From: Mytilus galloprovincialis
Lineage: Eukaryota; Mollusca; Bivalvia; Mytilida; Mytilidae
Reading direction: 5' to 3'
DNA: 64,000 nt
Assembly: GCF_965363235.1 (NCBI RefSeq)
Contig: NC_134850.1
Location: forward strand, 34,569,102-34,633,101
The notes below the pieces were generated by a model. The model saw only the letters and a list, made by a program, of their open reading frames with translations. It made no database searches and had not been told where the DNA came from. A program made the translations under genes and the position numbers. Within the stretch, counting starts at the first letter, position 1; each line of letters starts with the position of its first letter. This document shows positions 37,430 through 49,900 of this stretch, piece after piece.

Positions 37430-38012
37430 GACATTACCTATTATGGTCCAATATCCAAAATCTAAATACATGGTTAGATTCAGCATACCAAAGAACCCCA
37501 AGAATTCAATTTTTGATGCAATCAAATAAATTTCAATTTTCGACCCTTTAGACCTCAATGTGGACCAATCTGATAACCAGGCCGTAACATCAAAAATCTA
37601 AATACATGGTTAGATTAAGCATATATCAAAGAACCCCATATATACAATTTTTGTAAGTACATGTTTAGATTCAGCATATCAAAAAACCAAAAGAATTCAA
37701 TTTTTGTTGAAATCACACAAAGTTTATTTTTGGACCCCAATTTGGACTAACTTGAAAACTGGACCAATAATCAAAAATCTAAGTACATGTTTAGATTCAG
37801 CATATCAAAGAACCCCAAGAATTCAATTTTTGTTAAAATTAAACTTAGTTTAAACTTAGTTTAATTTTGGACCCTTTGGACCTTAACGTAGACCAACTTG
37901 AAAGTGGGACCAAAAATTAAGAATCTACATACACAGTTAGATTCGGCATATCAAAGAACCCCAATAATTCAATTTTTGATGAATTCAAACAAATTTACTT
38001 TTGAACCCTTTG
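37430..38012. repeat. Tandem array, about 130-bp units
   Basis: Units carry TTAGATTCAGCATATCAAAG, AACCCCAAGAATTCAATTTT and TTTGGACC or TTTGGACTAAC. Four to five units with small deletions, inside the host element. Confidence 0.9.
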
Positions 38013-38014
38013 GG

Positions 38015-38470
38015 CCCTAATTCCTAAACTGTTGGCACCAAAACTCCCAAAATCAATCCCAACCTTCCTTTTATGGTCATAAACCTTGTGTTTAAATTTC
38101 ATAAATTTCTATTTACATATACTTAAGTTATTGTGCGAAAACCAAGAAAAATGCTTATTTGGGCCCCTTTTGGCCCCTAATTCCTAAACTGTTGGGACCT
38201 CAACTCCCAAAATCAATCCCTACCTTTCTTTTGTGTTCATAAACCTTGTGTTTAAATTTCATTGATTTTTGTTTACTTAAACTAAAATTTTAGTGCGAAA
38301 ACAAAGAATAATGCTTATTTGGACCCTTTTTTGGCCCTTAATTCCCAAACTGTTGGGACCAAAACTTCCAAAATCAATCCCAGCCTTCCTTTTATGGTCA
38401 TTAACCCTGTGTTTAAATTTCATAGATTTCTATTCACTTATACTTAAGTTATAGTGCGAAAACCAAAAGT
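38015..38470. repeat. Tandem array, about 170 to 180-bp units (three copies)
   Basis: Units carry CTAATTCCTAAACTGTTGG, AACTCCCAAAATCAATCCC, CTTGTGTTTAAATTTCAT and TTATTGTGCGAAAACCAAGA. Three copies follow directly after the 130-bp array. Confidence 0.92.
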
Positions 38471-39521
38471 CTTTGGACGCCGACGACGATGAGGACGACT
38501 ACGGACGACCACGACGCCAACGTGATACCAATATACGACCAAAAACATTTCAATTTCGTATAAAATCAGCAAAATTTCCTAAAAAATTTCCAATTCAGGG
38601 GCAGTAACCCAACAACCATTTGTCCGATTCATCTGAAAATTTCAGGGCAGATAGATCTTGACTATCTAATTTAACCCCATGTCTGATTTGCTCTTTATGC
38701 TTTGGTTTCAGAGTTATAAGCCAAAATCCTTATTTTACCCCTATGTTCTATTTTTAGCTATGGTGGCCATCTTGGTTGGTTGGTAGGGTCACAGCACATA
38801 TTTTTTAAACTGGATACCTCAATGATAATTATGGCCAAGTATGGTTAAATTTGGACCAGTGGTTTTAGAGAAGATTTTTGTAAAAGATAAGAAAAAATTA
38901 CAAAAAATTGGTAAAAAATGACTATATAGGGCAAAAACTCCTTAAAAAAATCAAATGACCATTTTAGTTATATTATCTTATTTGTAGATCTTACTTTGCT
39001 GAACATTATTGCTGTTTACAGTGTATCTTGATCTATAATAATATTCAAGATAATGGCAAAAAAACGGTATAATTTCCTTAATTCAGGGGCAGCAACCAAA
39101 CAACCTATTGTCCGATTCGTCTGAAAATTTCTAGGCAGTTAGATCTTTACCTGATAAACAATTTTACTCCACTTCAGATTTGCTCTAAATGCTTTGGTTT
39201 CAGAGTTATAAGCCAAAATCTACATTTTACCCCTATGTTCTATTTTTAGCCATGGCGGCCATCTTGGTTTGAATAGCCGGGTCACGCCACACATTTTTTA
39301 AACTAGATACCCCCATGATAATTGTGGTCAGGTTTGGTTTAATTTGGCCCAGTAGTTTAGGAGTAGAAGATTTTTGTAAAATCTAACGACGGACGACGAC
39401 GTACGCCGGACGCAAAGTGATGATAAAAGCTCACTTGACCCTTCGGGCCAGGTGAACTAAAAATAGTACAGTATACAAATAAAAAATGAAAAATAATAAA
39501 AATGAACATGCAATATAGAAA

Positions 39522-39612
39522 CTCATCATAGATACTAGGATACAATTTTGTATTTGCGCCAGACGCGCGCTTCGTCTCCAAAAGACTCATCAGTGACGCT
39601 CAAATCCAAAAA
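39522..39612 (+). repeat. Repeat family A fragment
   Basis: Contains CATCATAGATACTAGGATAC, CCAGACGCGCGCTTCGTCTC and AGACTCATCAGTGACGCTCA. Confidence 0.75.
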
Positions 39613-40487
39613 AGTCTAAATGTCCAAATTAATGACTGAAAATGAAATGTATCGTCCAATAATTGATTGTATTCGACACGACAAATAGATAAAGATAAAA
39701 TGATAAAATATAAATATAAATAAAATAAATTCTACCTCATATTCATTTTTGGCATACTTTTTTTGTATTTGTGGGTAACAAATCACACTTAACATTTTTA
39801 ATGTGTGTGATACATATTAATGGGTATGTTATAATCTTTTTCATTAACGTTTCAGACGCACTGCACAGAAGTATTGTTACTGCAATACATGTTGGTCACA
39901 GTATGCCTTTAAAAAGGAACAAAAACACAAAACGGACAGACTTGTAAAATATGTTTCGAAATAACAAAACGTGTTTCTACAAAATTCAAACGAGAACAAT
40001 AACGGCTTATTTATAGCAGGACCAATTATGAAAACCAAATGAGTAAGCCATAAACCATTGATATCCACTCAATTTCAATCTCCAGCCTTGGAGTTAATTA
40101 TTTTATGCCATTCCTCAAACCGCCACTTAACCAAAAATAAGAACACACTATGAAATCATTTGCAAATAAACGAATTAACTCAATAAAAAGATATAAAATA
40201 CAATCTTAACTGCTCATAATTTTATATTCAAAGCGCTATACATTTATTTTTGCTTTATTTAGAAAGAGAAAACAAAATCAAGGTTGCTTATCTCTTTAAG
40301 GTGTACAAAAACATATAAAGAAAACATAAAATATGAATATTTCTTCAAATATCAAAAATCAATCTTAGGTCAACAAATCAGTTGGAGCAGGTTATACGGA
40401 ACTTTAAACCTTCAACATCAACCACATGATTAAGTTACGAACATATGGAGTTATATTGTTTTGTAGACATGTTACAACAACATAAAA

Positions 40488-41267
40488 CTAGAGGCTCTTA
40501 AGAGCATGTGTCGCTCACCTTGGTCTATGTGCAATGGACACAGATGGATTCATGACACAATTGTATTTTGATGATGGTGATGTGTTTGAAGTTCTTACTT
40601 TACTGAACGTTCTTGCTACTTACAATTATCTCTATCTATTAAGATGTTTGCCCATTAGTAACAGAGGAAATTATTTTGTAAAAATTTACAAAAATTTACC
40701 AAATAATGAATATGTTTAAAATTGACTATCAAGGGCAATAAATCCCTAAGGGTCAACTGACCATTTTGGTCATGTTGACTAACTTGTAGATCTTACTTTG
40801 CTGAACATTATTGCTGTTTACAGTTTATCTCTATCTATAATCATGATAATTAAAAATTTCCAATTTAGGGGCAGCAACCCAACAACCATTTGTCAGATTC
40901 GTCTGAAAATTTCAGGGGCAGATAGATCTTAACCTGATTAACAATTTTACCCCACGTTAGATTTGCTCTAAATACTTTGGTTTCAGAGTTATCAACCAAA
41001 TCTACATTTTACCCAGGCCTATGTTCTATTTTCGCAATGGCGGCCATCTTGGTTGGTTGGCCGGGTCACCGGGCACATTTTTTAAACTAGATATATACCC
41101 TAATGATGATTGTAGTCAAGTTTGGTTTAATTTGGCCCAGTTGTTTCAGAGGAGAAGATTTTGGTAAAAGCTAACGACGGACGACGACGACGACGACGGA
41201 CGACGGACGACGGACGCAAAGTGATGAGAAAAGCTCACTTTGCCCTTCGAGCCAGGTGAGCTAAAAA
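40488..41267 (+). mobile_element. CTAGAGGC-type interspersed element, compact copy
   Basis: About 780 bp from CTAGAGGCTCTTAAGAGCAT to GAGCCAGGTGAGCTAAAAA. Same landmarks as 35659-39462 but without the insertion and tandem arrays. The GACGACGACG tract (about 41174-41216) is longer here. Confidence 0.88.
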
Positions 41268-43315
41268 CAAAAAAAACATATATTGGAATAACAGCTGTTA
41301 TACATAAACGCCAATTGCATACTATACAATAACTTAGTTGTATAGAATTAAACCAATGTTTCTTTTTAATCTTTATATTATTTAACCATTATTTAATGTA
41401 TTAGTAGAATGTACCAGCTTTCCCATAACGTGCCAATAACTCACAAAAAGCTCTCTTCCAACATACTCAGTGGGAACTCTTCACTTATGTGTTTATTTTA
41501 TTTCATTAATTTGAAATTAAATAATTCACAAAATGTCTTAGAATCTATTATAAAAGTCACACAATCAATATTAAGTGGTGACAGACCAACATCAAATATA
41601 ATTTCTCTGAAAAAATTTTACTAGTATATTTATCAATTATAAAATAAAGAGCATTTTGCACAAGTTTTAACAACTTGATAAAAATACAAAATTAAAACGA
41701 CCTTGTCCAACACAAACATTGACGAGCGTTTTTATTATTTTGTTAATTGCAATATTGCTCACATCATAAGTATCGTTTAGTTTGCACGAATCAAATCTTT
41801 GACGACAAAACACTATTTTTAAAAGTGTATATATGTCAAAACAGTTAATGATGTAAAGGTAAATCAAGTCTTGTTATAACGCTGATAGAATAAAAAGTAT
41901 TACAAATAGTCTTTCTGAAAAAAAAAATGATGGTATTATTAAGCTCACATCAGCAACCTGTATTATGATGCCATTGGCTTGTTAACAATTGTTACCAGTT
42001 AAACTGTACAGAAAATAACTCGTATGAATAGTATAATATAACAATCTGTAAACAAAACGTTTTACCAAAAATCACAGTGTAATAAAATTTAGATGTGTCA
42101 ACTTTATTTTCAAAACGTTTATATACTTACCCAATCTACCAAATTAAAGGATGATGTGATGATATTGATGTAATAAAGTTAACCATTCACAGTACGCCTC
42201 AAACTTTCGGGCATACAAATCCATTACTCACGAATTGCTAGATAATAAAATACTAAAAAACTTAAACCAAACCGGAACGTAGAAAAAAAATTAAGAACAC
42301 TAAATTTATTGGAAACATTCATTTAACAGTAAGATTCGCAAAAAAATTGAATTGATATAAAAAAAAATAAAGCGTGGATTATAGTATAACTCAATTAGCA
42401 TGATTCGTATACGAACATTATTATTAATTACAAAATCGTTTAACGGGAAGTTTTCTTTAGTTGAAGCAACCATCTAAAATTAACGGGAAAACGAGCAATA
42501 TTATAATGAAAATATATGTGATATAGGACTTTTATTCGTTTTTTGTTTAAGTACGTTGCTGGGATCGTAAGCATTTATTTTGGGCAAACTGTTACTATGC
42601 GTTTCTTGTAATAACAGAACAAATGTGAATCTAATTGAATCAAAATCATTGTTATCGTGAAATTCAAAGTTTTGCAAACTAAATGCAAGTATTTAAGATA
42701 TTACAATCAACAGAAAAAAGCTACCCGCTGCTCTTTTTTTAAACTTCATTGGAAAAAAGTAAGAAATACATCGAACTTACCACACAAAAATCTAATTTAT
42801 ATTCATACATTAATATACACAAATGTAAATACATAAGTGACATCAATATGGATTATTTAAGGTATAGATTCGACAATGAATCGAGTTTTATTCCGGACAT
42901 CAAGTTCACACAATATGCTATAGTACAAATGGTCATCTTGCTGTTTCAAAAAACAATTTTGGTTCAAACATTCAAACAATTTTTTTATCATCTGATTATT
43001 GCATTCTACAATCTGGATCATCTGTAAAATAAAAGAATCTTTTGTATACAGCACAAACAACATTTTCCAAAAGACTAAATGAGAGAAAAAAATATATTTT
43101 AACAAAACGCATTTGACTAGTACATCGAATAAAATGGATCTCTTTAATAATTTAATACCAAGTAGACAACAATAAACCTGCGGCAAATATATTTTACCAC
43201 AATATATAGATATATGCATGAACTGTTCGCGTTCTATGTGTAAAAGAATTTACGCATTGAACACATTCCATGTACCAATGTTAAAGCCCTAGATGCATAT
43301 TTCAAAGCCAACAGT
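41268..43315. other. Intron or intergenic DNA, nothing coding seen
   Basis: AT-rich. Overlapping frames near 42749-43219 on both strands have no recognised domain and low complexity, and look like chance. Confidence 0.45.
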
Positions 43316-43317
43316 TA

Positions 43318-43462
43318 TCACGAATACCAGGCTTGTGATGTTATACACCAGACGCGCGTTTCGTCTACGCAAGACTAATCATTGACGCAGATAAAAAAAA
43401 GTCAGAAAGCCAAAAAAGTATAAAGTTACAGAGCATTGAGGACTCAAAGTTCCTAAATATTT
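43318..43462 (+). repeat. Repeat family A fragment
   Basis: Contains CACCAGACGCGCGTTTCGTC, AGACTAATCATTGACGC and CAGAGCATTGAGGACTC. It lies just downstream of the acidic TRPM exon on the minus strand. Confidence 0.75.
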
Positions 43463-43702
43463 AAAAACCAAAATCTAATGAAAACTCTGAAACGCTGATC
43501 AAAATAGAATTCAGATGCAAAGGAACTCAAACTTTGATAATGCAAACCTAACAAAAAAGAACTATGTCACCGTTGCCGCATGCGATACAGAATGCAAATA
43601 TATCAGTCGCTTTCATAATGTCCTCATGGCTGAAATGAGTAATTAATTTGAAAAAAAATAACGATGAGTAGATGTAAGCGATATGTATACACTACTGTTT
43701 CC

Positions 43703-43774
43703 TTTATTTATCCTAATAGTGCACAATATTTAACAAAGAAGTGTTAAACTAACTATTTTTTTTTATTGTTTATT
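43703..43774 (-). terminator. Possible polyadenylation signals after the E14 read-through stop
   Basis: On the minus strand AATAAA occurs at 43769-43774, overlapping the stop codon, and again at 43703-43708. Either could end a short channel transcript. In AT-rich DNA such hexamers are common, so this is weak on its own. Confidence 0.35.
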
Positions 43775-43938
43775 CAAATGTTAGGACGATTATTCTTACT
43801 TGATGTTTCTAAATCAATAGAACTTGACAGTTCATCGGAATCCTCTTCATCTGACATTGAGGAATCACTTTTCTGTTCCTCTTCCTCTTCGTCCGAAGTG
43901 AAATCTGCATCTTGTATAATTTTGGCGGTTTTTGATAC
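43774..43938 (-). CDS. TRPM exon E14: acidic serine-rich exon, either terminal or spliced on
   Basis: Acceptor TATTATTAG, phase 0. It encodes VSKTAKIIQDADFTSDEEEE and then a Ser/Asp/Glu tract (SDSSMSDEEDSDELSSS) full of casein-kinase-2-like sites. Two ends are possible. A good donor (TCAA|GTAAGA) lets the exon stop at 43800 in phase 1, which fits the exon at 8984-9027. If that donor is ignored, eight more residues lead to a TGA at 43774-43776, overlapped by an AATAAA at 43769-43774, with another at 43703-43708. The coordinates given are for the read-through form. Confidence 0.75.
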   Translation of the reverse strand, partial: VSKTAKIIQDADFTSDEEEEEQKSDSSMSDEEDSDELSSSIDLETSSKNNRPNI

Positions 43939-46900
43939 CTAATAATACACAATAAATGTTTAATATGTTGTAATTGTTAATTGCGTTATCACTACATTTT
44001 TAGAAATAAGTATCTCAATTTAATTTACCTACTTGAAGTTATGTTTAATCATTTGTTATATATGTAGAAGAAGAAAAAATAAATATTTTCAAATCTTGAA
44101 TATGACAAGAAAAATTGACGTTATGAAACCCATTTAAATTGTTTCCGCTATTTTGCGTTGATGACCCAAAGCATTGTAACTGATAAAGAAAAATAGGCAT
44201 TTAACCAAGTGTAGTTATATGAAGGTATTCAGTTATATTACCTTTTTGTTTTGATAATTTTTTTTATAAAATAAGTCACCTTAATAAGTTTTCCCTACCG
44301 ATATATATGCATAAGAGACCATTCGATCGATTTGATTTACACGAACTACATGTATATTTTAATAAATATTTTTCAGTTACTTATTACATTATAAAAATCA
44401 ATGAAAATGCTTTAGTTTCTTTTGTCAAATCTAATTTGAGTTTTCCTGAAAATGTGTTCATGAAACACTCCTGTGTGTATCCCACAAAATAGCTTTCAAC
44501 GACTAAACATTGCTTAAATTGAACACGTAATCAATATATTGTCCATAACTGATACAACTTTGAATGTCTGCAGGTTACAGAACAGGCAATTCTATTTTGC
44601 ATGAAAATAAATGGTATCAGCACTTATTGTTAGCATATGCAATAATTAGCAAACCATTTCAATAACAAAATTTATGATAGACAGTTTTGTTTTCAGACAA
44701 CTTGAATTCATACGAAATATCGTCGGAAATGCAAAAAATCAAATCTACACATTGTACCTTAACAGACTATCATCAATAAATAAATCATTGCATGTTTTGA
44801 TATTAGACAGATCATAGAAAACATTTTTGAATATTTTGAATGAAGAATAACTCTGATTAAATGATTTTGTGTTGTATCATAGTGTTGCATCAAATAATTA
44901 TGCATATATATACAGTTAGGTTGATTTTCTAGACACTTTATATATATAGACCGTAGATCGGGATAATTTGGCGGTTTTAAGGGGGAAAATAGTACTTAAA
45001 TTTTCTTTTTGTACAAATTTTCACTTTGTGTCATTTTTTACTTATCGTAACAAGTATTGATGACTAATTAAGGCAAACGACATCAATATGAAACATAAAC
45101 CAAGATCAATTGACATTCGATATTCCGTTTATTTATGGAAATTTAGATAGATATAAAAAGATATGATAGGATTGCCAGGGACGACTCTCCATCCAAGTCA
45201 CAATTTCTAAAAGTAAAAACATTATATGTTAAGGCACTGTCTTCAACACGGAACCTTGGCTCACATCAAAAAGCAAGCTATAAAGGGCCCTATTATGACC
45301 AGTGTTAATCAATTCAAACGGGAAAACTAACGGTCTAATATATATAAAAAAAATAAAACACGAGAAACACGTATGCACTACATCAACAAACGACCACTAC
45401 TGGACATCAGGTTCCTGATTTAGGACAGGTGCAAACCAATTCAATGGGTTAAAACGTTTTAATAGATAACAACCATCAACCTGACCTGAAACAGTAGTTT
45501 TACATCACAACATACAATGACAAACTATAAAATATCAATTAAAATGACTTATATCAATTAAAAGACATACTACTACACGTGCATATATAATGAGCGAATA
45601 CATATAATATATGGCACAATATAGATACAAATTCAATAAAATGAGAAGTGAATACATATTCATTTATTTTTAAACTTACAATCAAGCCAGAAGGGTATTA
45701 ATAAAACTGCAACACCATTACTGATTTGTTTCTACTTACTTTACGATTTAAGTCATTGGTCACATGATATGTTTTGTTATGATTATGGAAATGTTTATTT
45801 CATCTTAAAGGGCAATATGTATTATCTGTGTGTTAATTTTTTGACACTTGTTTCTAAGGCACTGATAATAAAAAAAATATTTCAGTTAATATATCTCAAT
45901 TAAAGGAAGGGAAGATTGTTTGTCTTATCGCATCAAATAATCTGTAAAATAAATTAAACAAAATCGTAAGTTGGATTATGCACATAATACAACTCTAACG
46001 ACGAATGCTTAATATTACAATACAAAGTTTTATCTGGATCTTAAACTATTTGTATACAAAGATTTTAGACGCAACACATGTCGCTAGTGAATTGAAACGT
46101 GTAGACTCATAAAGACTAATAAGGGTGTCCGTCAGACTTTTGAAGTGTCGACTGTAGCTATAGTCATAGTTCTTCATTACTCGGTCTGAAATTGTTTGTG
46201 CATTAAGATACCCATATGATTGTAGTATTGGGTGAACATACACAAGTGTATTTGATTTATGGTGAAATAGATAATTAATTAGGCAATAAGGGGAAAATAT
46301 CATATCTTTTTAAAAGGTCATTATTATATCATTTAAAGGATTAAGTTACATCAATTTGATATCATAATTAACATATTTGACGTCAAAGCGACCAGCTGAT
46401 TTAAATGAATTTAGATTTCAACAGAATGCTATTTTCCGCGCCAATGGAAATCGTGAAAATTTCTGTGAATATTTTCATATGAAATGCATTGAGTCAAACG
46501 TTGACATGCATGAAGAACACAGATTAATACAAAATGTCATAGACTATGACTGATTGCATGTGTGAATGATGGATTGCAGGTAACTACTTATTTTGTTTAT
46601 AATCAAGTATACATTATTACAAACCTCCTTCTCTATTCTTCCAAAACTGCCATGCATATCTTTAAGCCTTTTCATGATCTGATATGGTAAAAACTTACAA
46701 AATTGAACAAGTTAAATTAAAGAAATAAAAATTACATCTAGTTGCGCATGTGTTTTCTTGAAGTGTTTTTTTAACTAGTATCTTTTAGAAAATAGGAACA
46801 GGAAAAATCAAATGATCGACTATAGCAAGGTTTTGTTATGAGATTCGACAGTATAATGAGTGTTGATTTAGCTCAGAAGTATTTCTTTATATCCTCAACG

Positions 46901-49900
46901 AACAATTTCCAATATTTTTACGTTCTAATAGCATATGAAAATTGCTTCATAATGTCTTACAATATTTGTTTTAATCAGTTTTTATTGGTTTGAAAACCAT
47001 ATGACACGTCTCTCTTTCAATTAAATTTAAGGTTTCATATGATAACAGAAGAACAACAAAACCTCATGTTAATACGACACAGTGAACAGTGCATCCTTGT
47101 ACAAGACTAGAAGAATTTTATTAATGTTTGATCAAATAACTGCTAGTTGCTAAATGTAACAATGGGCAGTTCTGCATTTTTATTTTAGCATACCAATCCT
47201 TTTTCTGTTTGTTTTCTGTGAATATACTGTTTATGAAATACTGAATTTTTCGAAACACTTAGGTAAAGATTGTCTAAGCTGTATATGTTTCAGGGTCAAC
47301 TTTTCGGAGATCTGATGTTTTGTTCTTTTTTTTTATTTTACATTTTAACTATTATGATGCGTATATACATGTGGTGACTACAATATGAATAACTGATTTT
47401 TACTTATACATATAACAATGATTACTAACCACTTTCTTCATCTCTCTCAAATATTTGTCCATATCTTTCTGTTTGCTCAATAACTAAAACGACAAATGCA
47501 TAAACACTTTATGGCATGATTGTCAATAAGACAACTATCAATCAGAGACCAACTGATGTAGTATCATAAACATGCGCAAATTTCTTGTAAATTATTTCAG
47601 TATGTTAAGGATCTGAAGCTTGTTCATGTTATGTTTTGGAACTAAACCAAGGGTCATATCATATAAATTGTAAATCATGTTATATATATCATCGAAGAAT
47701 ATTGTGATGAAGTAATTATCGAAAAGCTATTTAATTTTATTAGAGAGAGTGGAGCAACGGTAAATGTGTGCTCTAAGTAGTTAAAAAAAGTAGTCGAACT
47801 ATTGTACCATTAGCTATCATGTCAACATTGAGGTTGTGAGTAAGATTCCCACAAATACCAGGTGCGCTTGACACTAATCTTAATTTGTTGGGATTATTAG
47901 TTTTCCTGCCAAACTTGTTGGTTCTCTTCGATCACTCTTGCTTCTTTCAACCATATATATTTATAGGAACGAACAACTATCACTAATGTGCTGAAAGTGG
48001 CGTAAAACACATATCAATCATCAGTTATTTTATAATTTTGGATGTTTGTAACCAATCACTATAGCTATGAATTATGATTATGTTTTTTTTTATAATTTTT
48101 TCGCTTACTAACCTTTTGATTCCGTTTATCGTTTCTCTCGTTAAGTTGTTCGAGCTTTGAGCTATTTGAATCTAATTGCGTTTGAAGCTTCTGTTAAACA
48201 TAAAGTACATCAATATATCGTCAAGTACGCAATTTGTGCTGTGTTTAAGGTATGATATAAATAAGTAAATGCTAATTATGACAACAATGTTCCAAACACT
48301 TTACTGGATGGAAACAAAAGCATTGAAACAATTCAACATTTTCTAGTCAAATATCAATTCAATACGCGCCGGAAATACACGAAATAGTTCTTTTACATGA
48401 AAAACACATGCTAAAAACAAACCGAAAAAAAGAGATTTCTCCGAATTCGAACAAGCTAGTCATGCTGTTTGACTGTACGGCTGAAATGCAAAAAGCATAA
48501 ATACACATCAATCGTTGAAAAATTTGGCTTTAATGAGATACCTTAGAGACAACTATACTAGTACAATGTAGTATGCTACGTTTGTTGATTTGTGCTCATT
48601 TTTTTTTATATGTTACGCATCTCTCTCTCTTTCTCGATTTTATGTGGATTTTTTGTTAATTTATGAAAATAACACGCTACAGTTATGTTTAATTTAGTGA
48701 ATTCTGACACTATATAAATTATATATTAACACTAAGATTTACCGTAATTCTGTCAGTTTCCATGATGTCTATTTCTCTGGAATTAAAAGCAATAACTAGA
48801 TATACAGACATATAAGTTTATATAAAAGTGTACATTGAATCCGTGATTATAATAATAAAAACACACAGGAATACTTATCACATGAATTATGACAAGTTAA
48901 ATAAATAAATATGAATCTCCAAAGAAAATTCGAAAAGTCCTTTATCAAATGGCAAAATTAAAAGCTCAAACACATTAAACATGCTAAACAAATGGAAACA
49001 ACTGTCATATTACTGACTTGGTACAGTTATTTCCTGATGTAGGAAATGGTAGATTAAACAAAGTTTCAAACCCATCCACGAGGAAAACCAATGAACAAAA
49101 TATATGCAGAAGCAGTAAAGGAAACTGACTTCAAAATTAAATTTACACATTGCGGAAAAAAGTGTGTTATAAACCAAAATAACAATTAGTAAATAGAATC
49201 AGTGTCAAAATGTAACCAAAATCGATTTGAATTTAGTAGAAATTTTCGAAATAGACAAAAATAGATTTCCTGGATTTGCATGCTACCGCATTGCTACAGG
49301 TGTCAAATAATTTACTTAAATATTTTGGCCACGAGCATCACTGAAGAGACATTTATTGTCGAAATGCGCATCTGGTGCAAGAAAATTGATACCGTTAATT
49401 TTATTACTATCACTGGGTCGATGCCTCTGCTGGTGGACTATTAGTCCCCGAGGGTATCACCAGCCCAGTAGCCAGTACTTCGGTACTGGCATGAAAATAC
49501 GGATTTTTTTGTGTTATTAAAATTTGCTGTTACAAAATGATAGAAATTATTATAAATTAAGGAATGCATCTCCCTAATGCAAAGCTCTGATTCCTTTCAC
49601 GTAATTGGCTATACTTTTTGGACCTTTTGGATTATAGCTCTTCATCTTTTATATAAGCTTTAGATTTCAAATATTTTGCCACGAGCATCACTGAAGAGAC
49701 ATGTATTGTCGAAATGCGCATCTGGTGCAAGAAAATTGATACCGTTAATTGTATTACTTACAATCGCAGAGAAATGAGATCACCTAAATGAAATGACCTT
49801 CATACTAGTACTTGGTTTTATCTTGCAGAAAACATGTGCTTACTTCTTTGGTTAATATATTCAAAGTAATTAACAAAATCTTTAAATGAGTCAAATGTGG

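Larger units (their letters stand above)
35659..39462 (+). mobile_element. CTAGAGGC-type interspersed element, expanded copy
   Basis: Starts CTAGAGGCTCTTAAGAGCCT and ends CGGGCCAGGTGAACTAAAAA. Landmarks include ACCTTGGTCTATGTGCATAT, TTGCTGAACAATATTGCTGT, GTCCGATTCATCTGAAAATT, GGCCATCTTGGTTGGTTGG and a GACGACGACG tract near the end. This copy is about 3.8 kb, against about 0.78 kb for the second copy at 40488-41267. The extra length is a hAT-like insertion (35773-36981) and two internal tandem arrays (37430-38010, 38020-38470). The small plus-strand frame at 37019-37348 is part of the repeat. Confidence 0.85.

Noticed and set aside
42857..43219. 120-codon minus-strand open frame on the channel side of the large gap
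   Set aside because: It is on the right strand to be an extra exon but has no domain, reads as low-complexity Ile/Leu/Phe/Lys, and overlaps another open frame on the plus strand.
49741..49790. Possible 22-bp minus-strand exon between E9 and E10 (CATTTAG acceptor, GTAAGT donor)
   Set aside because: Joining it to E9 gives an immediate stop, and its donor side lies in repeat family B.
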